Assembly (NCBI RefSeq): GCF_017347585.1
Contig: NZ_AP024480.1
Coordinates: 1,076,001-1,140,000, forward strand
DNA length: 64,000 nucleotides
Source: Caldicellulosiruptor diazotrophicus
GTDB lineage: Bacteria; Bacillota; Thermoanaerobacteria; Caldicellulosiruptorales; Caldicellulosiruptoraceae
Reading direction: 5' to 3'
The notes below the pieces were generated by a model. The model was given only the letters and a program-made list of their open reading frames with translations. It ran no database searches and was not told the origin of the DNA. Below, piece by piece: positions 1-9,579 of this stretch. How positions within the stretch are numbered: the first letter of the stretch is position 1; each line of letters starts with the position of its first letter. Both the position numbers and the translations under genes were made by a program.

Positions 1-1
1 C

Positions 2-238
2 TTGCAAACAGTTGGTGTTAAGGCTTGTAGGGTTGAAGTCAAAAAGCTGCTTTCTCAGTTAGGAAATTCAAGGGTTCAAAACACACTGATGTTGGGATTT
101 TTTAGCAGGTTTTTGGATATAGATGAGGCTTTATTTAAAAAGTCTATAGAGAGGAATGTAAAAAAAGAGTTTATTGAAATTAATTTAAAAGCATTTGAAC
201 TTGGTAGAAGAATAGAAATGTGTGAGGTGGAAAAGTGA
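2..238 (+). CDS. iorB: indolepyruvate ferredoxin oxidoreductase beta subunit, C-terminal end (partial)
   Basis: Only the last 78 or so codons are present; the reading frame is open to the left edge, so the gene begins upstream. The tail contains the stretch [16 protein letters not shown] and ends in [11 protein letters not shown], which matches the conserved C-terminus of the gamma/beta subunit of 2-oxoacid:acceptor oxidoreductases of the IorB type. These enzymes oxidise aryl pyruvates to aryl-acetyl-CoA, reducing ferredoxin. The next gene is a phenylacetate-CoA ligase and then a tandem ACT protein, the usual company of iorAB. The stop overlaps the ligase start region, so translation is probably coupled. 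Identity is inferred from a short tail plus context. Confidence 0.75.
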   Translation: MQTVGVKACRVEVKKLLSQLGNSRVQNTLMLGFFSRFLDIDEALFKKSIERNVKKEFIEINLKAFELGRRIEMCEVEK

Positions 239-240
239 AG

Positions 241-1542
241 ATGAGATATTGGGATGAACATATTGAGTGCATGGAAAGAAGTACTTTGCAAGAGATTCAG
301 TTCAAAAGACTTGTTGAAACTGTGAAAAGAGTATATACCAGTGTGCCGTATTACAGAAAAAAGATGCAAGAGCGTGGCATTATTCCTGAAGACATAAAGA
401 GCTTGGACGACCTAAAAAAACTTCCATTTACTACAAAACAGGACTTGCGTGATAACTATCCGTATGGCCTTTTTGCAGTACCTTTGAGCGAAATTGTAAG
501 AATTCATGCTTCTTCTGGAACAACAGGCAAACCTACTGTTGTCGGATACACAAAACATGATATTGGTATTTGGTCTGAGGTCATGGCAAGGACACTTGTG
601 GCAGCTGGAGCTGACAAACACTCGTTTGTCCAGATAGCATATGGTTATGGTCTTTTCACAGGTGGGCTTGGTGTTCACTACGGGGCAGAGCGAATTGGGG
701 CCTCAGTAATACCAATTTCATCTGGCAATACAAGAAGACAGATTCAGCTTATGGTGGATTTTGGAACAACAGTTTTGGCTTGTACACCGTCATACGCTCT
801 TTATCTTGCTGAGACTATGGAAGAGATGGAAATTGACAAATCTCAGCTAAAGTTAAAGTCAGGGGTATTTGGTGCAGAGCCGTGGTCAGAAAATATGAGG
901 AAAGAGATAGAGTCAAAACTGAATATTAAAGCTTATGACATATATGGTCTTTCTGAAATAATTGGACCTGGGGTTTCGTTTGAATGTGAATATCAGTGTG
1001 GAATGCATATAAATGAAGACCATTTCTTACCTGAAATAATTAATCCCGAAACAGGAGAGGTTTTAGGTGAGGGAGAATATGGGGAACTTGTCTTTACAAC
1101 AATTACAAAAGAAGGACTTCCACTTATAAGATATAGAACAAGAGACATAACTGCTCTTCACTATGATAGGTGCAAGTGCGGAAGAACCTTAGTGAGGATG
1201 GAAAAGGTGATTGGCAGAACAGATGATATGATAATTATCCGTGGTGTCAACGTTTTCCCATCTCAGATAGAAAGTGTCCTTCTTGAGATGGGTGAGGTTG
1301 AACCGCATTATCAGCTGATTGTTGACAGGATAAACAATCTTGACGTTCTTGAAGTATTAGTGGAAGTTTCTGAAAGAATGTTCTCTGATGAGGTCAAAAA
1401 ACTTGAGCAACTTGAGAAGAAAATAACAAAGGCTATTGAAGAGACGCTTGGAATTTCTGTAAAGGTTCGACTTGTTGAACCAAAGACAATTGAAAGAAGT
1501 GAAGGAAAGGCCAAAAGAGTTATTGACAAAAGAAAAATATAG
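241..1542 (+). CDS. paaK: phenylacetate-CoA ligase (AMP-forming)
   Basis: Adenylate-forming enzyme of the PaaK family, about 433 residues, the normal size. It activates phenylacetate or a related aryl acid to its CoA thioester; run in reverse beside IorAB it could make ATP from aryl-acetyl-CoA during amino-acid fermentation (inference). The phosphate-binding loop SSGTTGKP lies near residue 92, YDIYGLSEI near 235 is the adenylation motif, and the C-terminal lid carries [20 protein letters not shown]. The ATG at 241 sits 10 bases after GAGGTGG (224-230). A GTG at 235 that overlaps the iorB stop is an alternative start only 4 bases from that site. Confidence 0.88.
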   Translation: MRYWDEHIECMERSTLQEIQFKRLVETVKRVYTSVPYYRKKMQERGIIPEDIKSLDDLKKLPFTTKQDLRDNYPYGLFAVPLSEIVRIHASSGTTGKPTVVGYTKHDIGIWSEVMARTLVAAGADKHSFVQIAYGYGLFTGGLGVHYGAERIGASVIPISSGNTRRQIQLMVDFGTTVLACTPSYALYLAETMEEMEIDKSQLKLKSGVFGAEPWSENMRKEIESKLNIKAYDIYGLSEIIGPGVSFECEYQCGMHINEDHFLPEIINPETGEVLGEGEYGELVFTTITKEGLPLIRYRTRDITALHYDRCKCGRTLVRMEKVIGRTDDMIIIRGVNVFPSQIESVLLEMGEVEPHYQLIVDRINNLDVLEVLVEVSERMFSDEVKKLEQLEKKITKAIEETLGISVKVRLVEPKTIERSEGKAKRVIDKRKI

Positions 1543-1607
1543 TAAAAAAATTGGGTATCAATATAATAGGTGAAGTGGTAGATTAGTGATTGTAGGAGGT
1601 AATAAAA

Positions 1608-2039
1608 ATGTTTGTAAAGCAAATCTCAGTTTTTTTAGAAAACAAGTCAGGCAGGCTTGCAGAAGTGACAGGGATATTAGGTAGACACGATATAGACATC
1701 TCAGCTTTGTCAATTGCTGATACAACCGATTTTGGTATCTTGAGACTAATTGTTAATAAGCCTGATTTAGCCTTGCAGGTTTTAAAAGAAAATGGTTTTA
1801 CAGTATCGGCAACAGATGTAATTGCGATTGCTGTAGAAGACAAACCAGGAGGGCTTGCAAAGGTTCTTGAGATACTCTACAAAAAAGACATAGGGATAGA
1901 GTACATGTATGCTTTTGTCGGAAAGCTTAGCGATCAGGCTCTTGTTATACTAAAAGTAGAAAAAGCTGATGAGGCAATTGAAGTGCTAAAAGAAAACAAT
2001 GTAAAAATACTTCCAGCTGAAGAGGTATATGCATTGTAA
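1608..2039 (+). CDS. tandem ACT-domain amino-acid-binding protein
   Basis: A 143-residue protein made of two ACT domains, roughly residues 1-70 (begins [20 protein letters not shown]) and 71-143 (begins [17 protein letters not shown]). Stand-alone double-ACT proteins bind amino acids and act as sensors. Its place directly after paaK and iorB suggests it senses an aromatic or branched amino acid and modulates that pathway, but no target is visible. The start is ATG at 1608 with GGAGG about 8 bases upstream. A hairpin at 2061-2094 ends the operon. Confidence 0.85.
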   Translation: MFVKQISVFLENKSGRLAEVTGILGRHDIDISALSIADTTDFGILRLIVNKPDLALQVLKENGFTVSATDVIAIAVEDKPGGLAKVLEILYKKDIGIEYMYAFVGKLSDQALVILKVEKADEAIEVLKENNVKILPAEEVYAL

Positions 2040-2060
2040 TTTGATTCTATTAATTGAGAA

Positions 2061-2094
2061 GATGGGGAGGAAAGTTTTGGTTTTCCTCCCCGTC
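2061..2094. terminator. bidirectional terminator between ACT gene and SASP gene
   Basis: A 13-bp stem (2061-2073 with 2082-2094, one G-T wobble) encloses an 8-base loop. It lies between two convergent genes. The T content after the stem is modest on both strands, so termination is likely but not certain. Confidence 0.6.
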
Positions 2095-2097
2095 TTG

Positions 2098-2295
2098 TTA
2101 TTGTTGATTTTTTGCCCTATTTTGATAGTCCTGTATCATCTTTTTAACCATATACCCACCGACAGTTCCCGCCTGTTTTGCAGTAATGTTAGGATTATAG
2201 TTGTCAAGAGTTACACCAACTTCACTGGCAGTTTCCTGTTTTAATTTGTCAAGTTGGGGTGCTGCCTCTGGAACAAGTCTTTTTCTTCTTGGCAT
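2098..2295 (-). CDS. alpha/beta-type small acid-soluble spore protein
   Basis: A 65-residue protein starting MPRRKRLVPEAAPQLDKLKQ. The segment ETASEVGV is the region cut by the germination protease in this family, and KQAGTVGGYMVKKMI is the conserved DNA-binding C-terminal motif. Such proteins coat and protect DNA in spores. The start was chosen at the ATG at 2293-2295, about 9 bases after GGGAGG on the minus strand; a longer open frame exists but lacks this signal. The gene is alone and convergent with the ACT gene. Its presence points to a sporulating ancestor or organism. Confidence 0.9.
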   Translation of the reverse strand: MPRRKRLVPEAAPQLDKLKQETASEVGVTLDNYNPNITAKQAGTVGGYMVKKMIQDYQNRAKNQQ

Positions 2296-2406
2296 TTTAG
2301 TTTTCCTCCCTTTTTGTTGAAGAAAATTTTGTGCTTTCAATAAAGAAGTGTGCACCAAGTATCAAAGAAATATTAAGAAAAAAATGGGAGGCTTTAAGAT
2401 ATTATA

Positions 2407-2444
2407 ATTTGACAAATAAAATGCTATAATAAAGCTTGTCAAAT
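2407..2444 (+). promoter_or_regulatory. miaB promoter with flanking 9-bp inverted repeat
   Basis: An extended -10 element, TGcTATAAT, occupies 2422-2430. It is flanked by a perfect 9-bp inverted repeat, ATTTGACAA (2407-2415) and TTGTCAAAT (2436-2444). The TTGACA in the left arm is only 10 bases from the -10, too close to be its -35. The repeat therefore looks more like an operator than a promoter element. Function is inferred. Confidence 0.45.
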
Positions 2445-2468
2445 AAAAATGTTTTGAGGGGGATTAAA

Positions 2469-3884
2469 TTGGAAAACAAAAACATTTATTATATAGATTT
2501 TGGAACACAGGCGCGATTTGTTGAAGAGATTGAAAAAATGAATACAGAGTATTACCTTGCAAATGGCAAAAATAAGAAATATCACATTGTGACATACGGC
2601 TGTCAGATGAATGTTCATGATTCTGAAAAATTGGCGGGAATGCTAAATGCAATGGGATACATTGAAACTCCAAACATTCAAGAAGCGGATTTGGTTATAT
2701 TTAACACTTGTAGTGTACGAGAACATGCAGAATCAAGAGTATATGGGAATATCGGACCTTTAAAGAGATTAAAGGATAAAAAGCCTGATTTAATAATTGG
2801 TGTATGCGGATGTATGCCGCAGCAGATTGAAGTTGCACAAAAACTTGCAAAATTGTTCCCATTTCTGGATATAATATTTGGGACAAAGAGTCTTCATAAA
2901 TTTCCGCAACTTCTTTACACTGCTATTACGGAGAAAAAAACCGTTATTGACGTTTCAGAAGATGAGGATGTGGTTGTTGAAGGAATTCCAACTGCAAGAA
3001 GGCAGGGAGTTAGTGCGTTTGTCAATATAATTTATGGATGTAACAACTTTTGCTCTTATTGCATAGTTCCATACGTGAGAGGAAGAGAAAGAAGCAGGCG
3101 ACCTGAAGAGATTATTTATGAAATTGAACAGCTTGCTCAAAATGGAGTAAAGGAAGTTACTCTTTTGGGGCAAAACGTTAATTCGTACGGGAAAGACTTA
3201 CAAGATAGTATTACTTTTCCTGAACTGCTTGAAAAGGTAAATGAAATAAAAGGAATAGAGAGAATTAGATTTGTAACTTCTCATCCCAAGGATTTGTCAG
3301 ATGAACTTATTGTTGCTATGAGGGATTTGGAAAAAGTTTGTGAACATATACATCTGCCTGTTCAGTCAGGGTCAACAAGGATATTGAAGGCTATGAACAG
3401 GCACTATACAAAAGAAGATTATCTTAGACTTGTTGAAAAGCTAAAAACAAATATTCCTGATATAGCAATTACTACTGACATTATTGTAGGTTTTCCGGGA
3501 GAGACAGATGAAGATTTTGAAGATACTCTTGATGTGTGCAAAAAAGTAGAATTTGACTCTGCATATACCTTTATCTATTCGAAAAGAAGAGGAACACCCG
3601 CTGAAAAAATGTCTAATCAAATACCAGATGATATAAAACACCAAAGATTTCAACGTCTTGTAAAACTTGTTGAAGAGATAGCCTTGAAAAAGAACAGGCA
3701 AATGCTTGGCAGAACATACGAAATTCTTATTGATGGACATTCTAAAAGAAATAATTTGCTTGTTGGAAGAACAAGAACAAATAAGGTTGTCAATGTGAAA
3801 TGTTCTGAGGAGTTTATGTTTAAGTTTGTAAATGTAAAAATTTTAGAAGCTGCTGAGCATTGGCTGTACGGCGAGGTGATTTAG
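2469..3884 (+). CDS. miaB: tRNA-2-methylthio-N6-dimethylallyladenosine synthase
   Basis: Radical-SAM methylthiotransferase that adds a 2-methylthio group to i6A37 of tRNA, acting after MiaA, which is encoded 5 kb downstream in the same cluster. Three N-terminal cysteines for the auxiliary cluster are in YGCQMNVHDSE, NTCSVREHA and GVCGCMP. The radical-SAM motif is CNNFCSYC, and a TRAM domain forms the C-terminus. The chosen start is TTG at 2469, 6 bases after GAGGGGG (2456-2462); an in-frame TTG at 2436 has no ribosome binding site. At 471 residues it has the N-terminal extension usual in Firmicutes. It is the first gene of the miaB-mutS-mutL-miaA run. Confidence 0.95.
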   Translation: MENKNIYYIDFGTQARFVEEIEKMNTEYYLANGKNKKYHIVTYGCQMNVHDSEKLAGMLNAMGYIETPNIQEADLVIFNTCSVREHAESRVYGNIGPLKRLKDKKPDLIIGVCGCMPQQIEVAQKLAKLFPFLDIIFGTKSLHKFPQLLYTAITEKKTVIDVSEDEDVVVEGIPTARRQGVSAFVNIIYGCNNFCSYCIVPYVRGRERSRRPEEIIYEIEQLAQNGVKEVTLLGQNVNSYGKDLQDSITFPELLEKVNEIKGIERIRFVTSHPKDLSDELIVAMRDLEKVCEHIHLPVQSGSTRILKAMNRHYTKEDYLRLVEKLKTNIPDIAITTDIIVGFPGETDEDFEDTLDVCKKVEFDSAYTFIYSKRRGTPAEKMSNQIPDDIKHQRFQRLVKLVEEIALKKNRQMLGRTYEILIDGHSKRNNLLVGRTRTNKVVNVKCSEEFMFKFVNVKILEAAEHWLYGEVI

Positions 3885-3887
3885 ATT

Positions 3888-6479
3888 ATGCAAGAGTTAA
3901 CCCCTATGATGCAGCAGTATATGGAGATTAAACAAAAGGTGAAAGATTGTATTTTATTTTTTAGGCTTGGCGATTTTTATGAGATGTTTTTTGAGGATGC
4001 GATTGTGGCATCTAAAGAACTTGAAATAGCTTTAACCAGCAGAGACTGTGGAAACAATGAAAAAGCTCCTATGTGCGGTGTGCCATACCATTCTGCGACA
4101 AGCTATATTGCAAAGCTTATCGAAAAAGGTTACAAGGTTGCGATCTGCGAACAGGTGGAAGATCCAAAGCTTGCAAAGGGAATTGTAAAAAGAGAAATTA
4201 CAAGAATAATAACTCCAGGCACATTTATTGACGAAAATCTTTCAAAAGCTAATAATTTCATCTGTTGTATATCAAAAGACAGGTCTGAATTTGCATTGAC
4301 ATTTGTAGATGTTTCAACTGGTGAGATGTACTCTTGCCTTATTGAAGTGGACCTTCAGAAACTGGTAAACGAAATTGGCAAATACAGTCCCAGTGAAATT
4401 TTAATTTCTGATATAGAAGATGAGCTTTATGATTTTTTGAAGAAAAACTGCGTTTCTTTTGTGCAGAAGATAGAATTTGTAGATTTACAAAAGTGCCGTG
4501 AAATTATTGAAAATCAAATAAATGTTGGTAAAATCGATGAGAAGCTACTTTTGAGCGTTGGCAATTTACTAAGATATTTAACAGAGACCCAAAAAATTTC
4601 ATTTGATTATATAAAAAGGTTTGAATTTTATAGAGTCCAAAACTACCTTCAAATTGACATAAATACAAAGCGAAATTTGGAACTTACAGAAAGTATTATT
4701 CAGCGATCTAAAAAAAATAGCCTTCTTGGAATTTTAGATAAGACAAAAACTTCAATGGGTTCAAGATTATTAAAAAAATGGATAGAAAGACCTCTTATTG
4801 ATGTAATTGAGATTAATAGAAGGCTTGATAGTGTTGAAGAGCTCAAATCAAATTATTCCATTTTGGTGCAGATAGAGGAGCTTTTGAGTAAGATATATGA
4901 CATAGAAAGACTTTCCTCAAAATTTGCATATAAGAATGTAAATGCTAAAGATTTACTAAGTCTAAAAAGATCGATTGAAGTGTTGCCAAATTTAAAGCAA
5001 CTCCTTTTTTCATTTGATTCAGAATTATTAAAAGAGATATATAAAGGGCTTGACACATTAGAAGATTTATATGCACTTATTGACAGTTCTATAAATGAGG
5101 ATGCACCTGTGACCCTAAAAGAGGGTGGAATAATTAAAGATGGTTTCAATGAAGAAGTGGATAGATTAAGAAATATATCCAAAAATAGCAAAGAACTTTT
5201 AGTTCAATATGAAGAAAAAGAGAGAAACCTCACAGGCATAAAAAATCTCAGAATTGGTTATAACAAGGTTTTTGGTTACTATATTGAGGTGACAAAGTCA
5301 AACTACTCTCTTGTTCCGGACAGGTATATTAGAAAACAAACTCTTGCAAATGCAGAGAGATATATAACAGAGGAACTTAAGAAATTGGAAGATGAAATTT
5401 TGGGTGCTGATCAGAAACTCATAGAACTTGAATACCAGATTTTTTGTGAAATAAGAGATAAAATTGAGAATCAAATTGAAAGAATTCAAAAGACAGCAAG
5501 CTATATTGCTATTTTGGATGTTTTGAGTTCATTTGCTCATATTGCAATTGACAATGAATATGTCAGGCCAAATGTTTACTTAGGAGATAGAATATATATT
5601 AAAAATGGAAGACACCCAGTTGTTGAAAAGATGATAGGCAGAGGCAATTTTATTCCAAATGACACTGAACTTGATCAGACAGAAAACAGAGTTTTGATTA
5701 TAACTGGTCCAAATATGGCTGGTAAGTCTACATACATGAGACAAGTAGCCTTAATTGTTATAATGGCCCAGATTGGATGTTTTGTACCCGCTGATGAGGC
5801 ACACATTGGTATAGTGGATAAAATCTTTTCAAGGATAGGAGCATCTGATGATATTTCATCTGGGCAAAGTACCTTCATGGTGGAGATGTCCGAGGTGGCA
5901 AATATATTGAAAAATGCAACGCCAAAAAGCCTTATAATTTTTGATGAAGTGGGGAGGGGAACAAGCACATATGACGGACTTTCCATAGCATGGGCAGTTT
6001 TAGAGTATGTTGCTGATAAATCTAAAATTGGAGCAAAAACCCTTTTTGCAACTCATTACCATGAGCTAACAGAGCTTGAAGAAAGGATTCCAGGTGTAAA
6101 AAACTACAGGGTTGATGTCAAGGAAGAGGGAAGAAACATTATATTTTTAAGGAAAATTGTTAGGGGTGGATGTGACTCAAGTTATGGGGTTCATGTTGCA
6201 CGGCTTGCAGGAATTCCAGAAGAGGTGTTAAAAAGGGCTGAGGAAATTCTAAAACAGCTTGAAGAAGCTGATATAAATAGAAAAAATATCAGAAAGCTCA
6301 GAAGAGAAATTAAAAAGGAGTTTACTGAGCAGATAGATTTTTTTTCCTATAAAAAAGAAGAGATAATAGACAAAATTGAGAAGATTGATATTTTAAATAT
6401 AACTCCTATTCAGGCTTTAAACATTTTAAGTGAGCTCAAACATGAAATAATTAAAGCCAAAGAGAGGCAATTGATATGA
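3888..6479 (+). CDS. mutS: DNA mismatch repair ATPase MutS
   Basis: An 863-residue MutS1, full length. The mismatch-reading FYEMF motif appears near residues 27-31 (LGDFYEMFFEDA). The ABC-type ATPase carries Walker A GPNMAGKST near residue 606, the Walker B region LIIFDEVGRGTSTYDG, and ATHYHELTELE. It recognises mispairs and recruits MutL. The gene starts at ATG 3888, 3 bases after the miaB stop with GGCGAGGTGA upstream, and its end overlaps mutL by 4 bases. The two repair proteins are therefore probably made in a fixed ratio. Confidence 0.97.
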   Translation: MQELTPMMQQYMEIKQKVKDCILFFRLGDFYEMFFEDAIVASKELEIALTSRDCGNNEKAPMCGVPYHSATSYIAKLIEKGYKVAICEQVEDPKLAKGIVKREITRIITPGTFIDENLSKANNFICCISKDRSEFALTFVDVSTGEMYSCLIEVDLQKLVNEIGKYSPSEILISDIEDELYDFLKKNCVSFVQKIEFVDLQKCREIIENQINVGKIDEKLLLSVGNLLRYLTETQKISFDYIKRFEFYRVQNYLQIDINTKRNLELTESIIQRSKKNSLLGILDKTKTSMGSRLLKKWIERPLIDVIEINRRLDSVEELKSNYSILVQIEELLSKIYDIERLSSKFAYKNVNAKDLLSLKRSIEVLPNLKQLLFSFDSELLKEIYKGLDTLEDLYALIDSSINEDAPVTLKEGGIIKDGFNEEVDRLRNISKNSKELLVQYEEKERNLTGIKNLRIGYNKVFGYYIEVTKSNYSLVPDRYIRKQTLANAERYITEELKKLEDEILGADQKLIELEYQIFCEIRDKIENQIERIQKTASYIAILDVLSSFAHIAIDNEYVRPNVYLGDRIYIKNGRHPVVEKMIGRGNFIPNDTELDQTENRVLIITGPNMAGKSTYMRQVALIVIMAQIGCFVPADEAHIGIVDKIFSRIGASDDISSGQSTFMVEMSEVANILKNATPKSLIIFDEVGRGTSTYDGLSIAWAVLEYVADKSKIGAKTLFATHYHELTELEERIPGVKNYRVDVKEEGRNIIFLRKIVRGGCDSSYGVHVARLAGIPEEVLKRAEEILKQLEEADINRKNIRKLRREIKKEFTEQIDFFSYKKEEIIDKIEKIDILNITPIQALNILSELKHEIIKAKERQLI

Positions 6480-8245
6480 GAGAACTTTACAAACTTCCTG
6501 AACAGCTGACTCACATCTTAGCGGCGGGTGAGGTTGTAGAAAGACCAGCATCGTGCCTCAAAGAACTCTTGGAAAATTCAATTGATGCTGGCGCAACTTT
6601 GATTGATGTTAAAATAGAAAAAGGTGGAATAAAGAGAATTGAGGTATATGATAATGGGAAAGGAATCCACTCTGATGATATAGAATATGTGTTTGAAAGA
6701 CATACAACAAGCAAGATAAAGTCTTTGGAGGATATATTCAGCATCAAAACAATGGGATTTAGAGGGGAAGCGCTTTGTGCAATTTCAAGTGTATCAAAGG
6801 TGACACTTGTTTCTAAGCATTTAGAAGAAGAACAAGGGTGCATAGTAAAAGTAGAAGGTGGTAAGGTCATTTCTAAAAGTCTTTGTCCTTTTAAGGAAGG
6901 AACAAGAGTTGTTGTAGAAGATATTTTTTACAACACTCCCGCAAGACTGAAATTTTTGAAATCTCCTTCCACTGAGCAAAAGTATTGTCTTGAAGTGCTT
7001 GAAAAGATTGCAATTGCTTGGCCAGAGATTACATTTCGGGCAGAGGCAGATGGCAAAAGACAGATTTTTACTCCAGGAGATAATAAGATTGAATCTGTTA
7101 TTGCTTCAATATTTGGAATGGAAATAGTGAAAAATCTTGTTGATTTTTCTCTTGAGAAAGAATCTCTAAAAGTATGGGGTTATTTTGTAAATCCAACTGT
7201 AAGCAAAGCAACACGCTCAGGTTATCACTTTTATGTCAACAGAAGATATATCAAGAGCAAACTTCTTTCGTCATGTATTGATGAAGCATTTAAAAATTCA
7301 GTTATAACAGGAAGGTTTCCAATAGTTTTTCTGTTTGTGCAAATTCCACCTTCTGAGATTGATGTGAATATCCATCCATCAAAACTTGAGGTAAAGTTCA
7401 GAGATGAACAATTTGTTTATAACACCGTTTATAAAGCCATAACAGACTCATTAAAATCGGAGAAAATGATTGCAAAAGTCGATTTGTTCAAAGTTGATGA
7501 CGCAAATGATGCTGAACTTGAACGAAAACACATTGATGTTTTGTCTGCAAACTCAAATGATATATCTTTAGTTATTTCCGAACACCCAAATTTATTCGAA
7601 ATGTTTTCTTATGAGCCCAGAGAAGTTGTAATTGAGCAGCGGAGCTTTGTAAAATATGATACAGGAAATTACAAGATTGTTGGTTACGCTTTTGATACCT
7701 ATATCATTGTGCAAGGTAATGACAGCCTATACCTTATTGACCAGCACGCGGTGCACGAAAGAAGATTATTTGAGGATTTAAAGGGCCAAATTTATTCTTC
7801 TAACGTTCAAAGCCAAGTATTGGCTGTTCCTGTTATTATTCAGCTTTCATCTTCCCAAAAAGAGTTTGTGCTTTCAAACCGTTTTGTCTTTCAAAAGATG
7901 GGTTTTGAAATTGAGGATTTTGGGAAAAATGAAATAGTAGTGAGAACTTGGCCTACTATACTAACTGAGAGCATCGATAAAGTATTTTTGCTTGATGTAA
8001 TAGAGATGATATACGAACAAATGGTTGGAGATAAGAGTCTTGTAGGAATTTCTGAGGACCTGCTAAAAAGAATCGCTTGCAGAGCAGCGATAAAAGGAAA
8101 TAGTAAAATTTCAGACTTAGAGAAAAAAGAAATAGTTGAACTTGTGCTTATTAAAAAAGAAATTTTTCACTGTCCGCATGGAAGACCAGTTGTAGTAGAA
8201 ATTACCAAAAAAGATATTGAAAAAATGTTTAAAAGAATTGTATAA
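6476..8245 (+). CDS. mutL: DNA mismatch repair protein MutL (endonuclease type)
   Basis: A 589-residue MutL with an N-terminal GHKL ATPase (ELLENSIDAGA near residue 31, DNGKGI, TMGFRGEAL) and a C-terminal dimerisation domain. DQHAVHERRLFE near residue 421 fits the metal-binding nuclease motif DQHA(X)2E(X)4E, and CPHGRP near the C-terminus is the second metal site. This is therefore the nicking form found in bacteria that lack MutH. ATGA overlap with mutS indicates coupled translation. Confidence 0.97.
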   Translation: MRELYKLPEQLTHILAAGEVVERPASCLKELLENSIDAGATLIDVKIEKGGIKRIEVYDNGKGIHSDDIEYVFERHTTSKIKSLEDIFSIKTMGFRGEALCAISSVSKVTLVSKHLEEEQGCIVKVEGGKVISKSLCPFKEGTRVVVEDIFYNTPARLKFLKSPSTEQKYCLEVLEKIAIAWPEITFRAEADGKRQIFTPGDNKIESVIASIFGMEIVKNLVDFSLEKESLKVWGYFVNPTVSKATRSGYHFYVNRRYIKSKLLSSCIDEAFKNSVITGRFPIVFLFVQIPPSEIDVNIHPSKLEVKFRDEQFVYNTVYKAITDSLKSEKMIAKVDLFKVDDANDAELERKHIDVLSANSNDISLVISEHPNLFEMFSYEPREVVIEQRSFVKYDTGNYKIVGYAFDTYIIVQGNDSLYLIDQHAVHERRLFEDLKGQIYSSNVQSQVLAVPVIIQLSSSQKEFVLSNRFVFQKMGFEIEDFGKNEIVVRTWPTILTESIDKVFLLDVIEMIYEQMVGDKSLVGISEDLLKRIACRAAIKGNSKISDLEKKEIVELVLIKKEIFHCPHGRPVVVEITKKDIEKMFKRIV

Positions 8246-8271
8246 ATCTCAATGTAGGTGGGGCAACAAGA

Positions 8272-9210
8272 ATGGAGAAAATACCTTTGATTGTTATTGC
8301 AGGACTTACTGCCACCGGAAAAACAGATGTTGCAGTAGAGCTTGCTCAGCTTGTAAACGGCGAGATTGTGTCTGCAGATTCAATGTGTGTATACAAGCTT
8401 ATGGATATTGGCACAGCAAAGCCTACAAAGGAACAAAGAGAAACTGTCAAACATTATGTTATTGATGTGGTATTTCCAGATGAGGATTATAATGTTGCGA
8501 TGTTTCAGAAAGATGCAACAGATGCAATTTCGAATATTTTAAAAAGAGGTAAAGTACCCTTGCTTGTAGGTGGTACTGGCTTTTATATAAAGTCGGTTGT
8601 GGACGATATAGAATTTCCTGAGATGGGGGATTCAAAACAAGTTAGAAAAAAACTTTATGATGAGCTTAATAGTAAAGGTAATATTTATCTTTATGAGCTT
8701 CTTAAAGAAATAGACAAAGATGCTGCAAATTCTGTTCACCCCAACAATGTAAAAAGGGTTATAAGATATTTAGAAATTTATTTTTTAACTGGTAAAAAGC
8801 CAACAGATTTTTTAGACAAGGTGAGAAGAAAAGGAAGTGGAAAATATAATGTAATACCGTTATGTTTTATAATGGAAAGGGAAGCTCTTTGGCAGAGAAT
8901 TGACCAGCGGGTTGAAAAGATGTTTAATATGGGACTTGTAGATGAGGTAAAGATGCTTCTTGATATGGGATATTCAAAGGATTTAAAATCTATGCAAGGG
9001 CTTGGATATAAGCAGGTAATACCATATATTGAAGGGAAAATTTCTTTACAAGAGGCCAAAGAAGAGCTTAAAATAAGGACAAGACAGTTTGCTAAAAGGC
9101 AGAGGATTTGGTTTAAATATCAGGGAGAATTTATGTTTTTGGATATTACAGGTATGAGGTTTGAAGAAGTTGTGAAAAAATGTTTTGAACTTTGCAAAAG
9201 TGTGGTATAA
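8272..9210 (+). CDS. miaA: tRNA dimethylallyltransferase
   Basis: A 312-residue DMAPP:tRNA transferase that prenylates A37, making the substrate for MiaB. The P-loop is AGLTATGKTDVA near residue 10. SADSMCVYKLMDIGTAKPT follows, GGTGFYIKS is the conserved substrate region, and RTRQFAKRQRIWF lies near the C-terminus. The ATG at 8272 follows a GTAGGTGGGG-like site after mutL. The order miaA-hfq matches Bacillus and many other bacteria. The hfq promoter overlaps its 3' end. Confidence 0.96.
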   Translation: MEKIPLIVIAGLTATGKTDVAVELAQLVNGEIVSADSMCVYKLMDIGTAKPTKEQRETVKHYVIDVVFPDEDYNVAMFQKDATDAISNILKRGKVPLLVGGTGFYIKSVVDDIEFPEMGDSKQVRKKLYDELNSKGNIYLYELLKEIDKDAANSVHPNNVKRVIRYLEIYFLTGKKPTDFLDKVRRKGSGKYNVIPLCFIMEREALWQRIDQRVEKMFNMGLVDEVKMLLDMGYSKDLKSMQGLGYKQVIPYIEGKISLQEAKEELKIRTRQFAKRQRIWFKYQGEFMFLDITGMRFEEVVKKCFELCKSVV

Positions 9211-9211
9211 T
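9184..9211 (+). promoter_or_regulatory. probable hfq promoter
   Basis: TTTGAA at 9184-9189 and an extended -10, TGgTATAAT (9203-9211), are 16 bases apart. The promoter lies over the last codons of miaA, so hfq can be expressed apart from the repair genes. It is a consensus match only. Confidence 0.45.
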
Positions 9212-9274
9212 TTAAGAAAAACATATAAAAATTATAATATAAAAAACTTTTAAGTTTGGGGAGGAATACATAAA

Positions 9275-9565
9275 GTGGCGAAAGGAAGTTTAAACTTGCA
9301 AGACTTGTTTTTAAATCAGTTAAGAAAAGAAAAAGTAAATGTTACAATTTTTTTGCTCAGTGGCTTTCAGTTAAAAGGAGTTATCAAGGGTTTTGATAAC
9401 TTTACATTGATTGTAGAGACTGACAATAACAAGCAGCAACTAATTTACAAGCACGCTATATCTTCAATCATGCCATCAAAGCCAATAAACTATATGGCTC
9501 AGGCACAGAATAATCAACAAGCTTCTCAACAATCAAATAACAATCAAGGACAAGAGACAAAATAA
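9275..9565 (+). CDS. hfq: RNA chaperone Hfq with long Q/N-rich tail
   Basis: A 96-residue Sm-like protein. Sm1 spans residues 8-50 ([20 protein letters not shown], then [16 protein letters not shown]) and Sm2 is [15 protein letters not shown]. It forms a hexameric ring that helps small RNAs and mRNAs pair. The C-terminal 27 or so residues are rich in Gln and Asn, making it longer than the Bacillus protein of about 73 residues. The start is GTG at 9275, 10 or so bases after GGGGAGG. The gene is followed by a strong terminator. Confidence 0.95.
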   Translation: MAKGSLNLQDLFLNQLRKEKVNVTIFLLSGFQLKGVIKGFDNFTLIVETDNNKQQLIYKHAISSIMPSKPINYMAQAQNNQQASQQSNNNQGQETK

Positions 9566-9579
9566 AACGCACAATTTCA

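Noticed and set aside
2409-2430. TTGACA plus TATAAT as a standard miaB promoter
   Set aside because: The two are only 10 bases apart; the TTGACA is better seen as part of the inverted repeat and the -10 as an extended type.
9192-9211. TTGCAA as the -35 of the hfq promoter
   Set aside because: Only 8 bases from the -10; TTTGAA at 9184 has a usable 16-base spacing.
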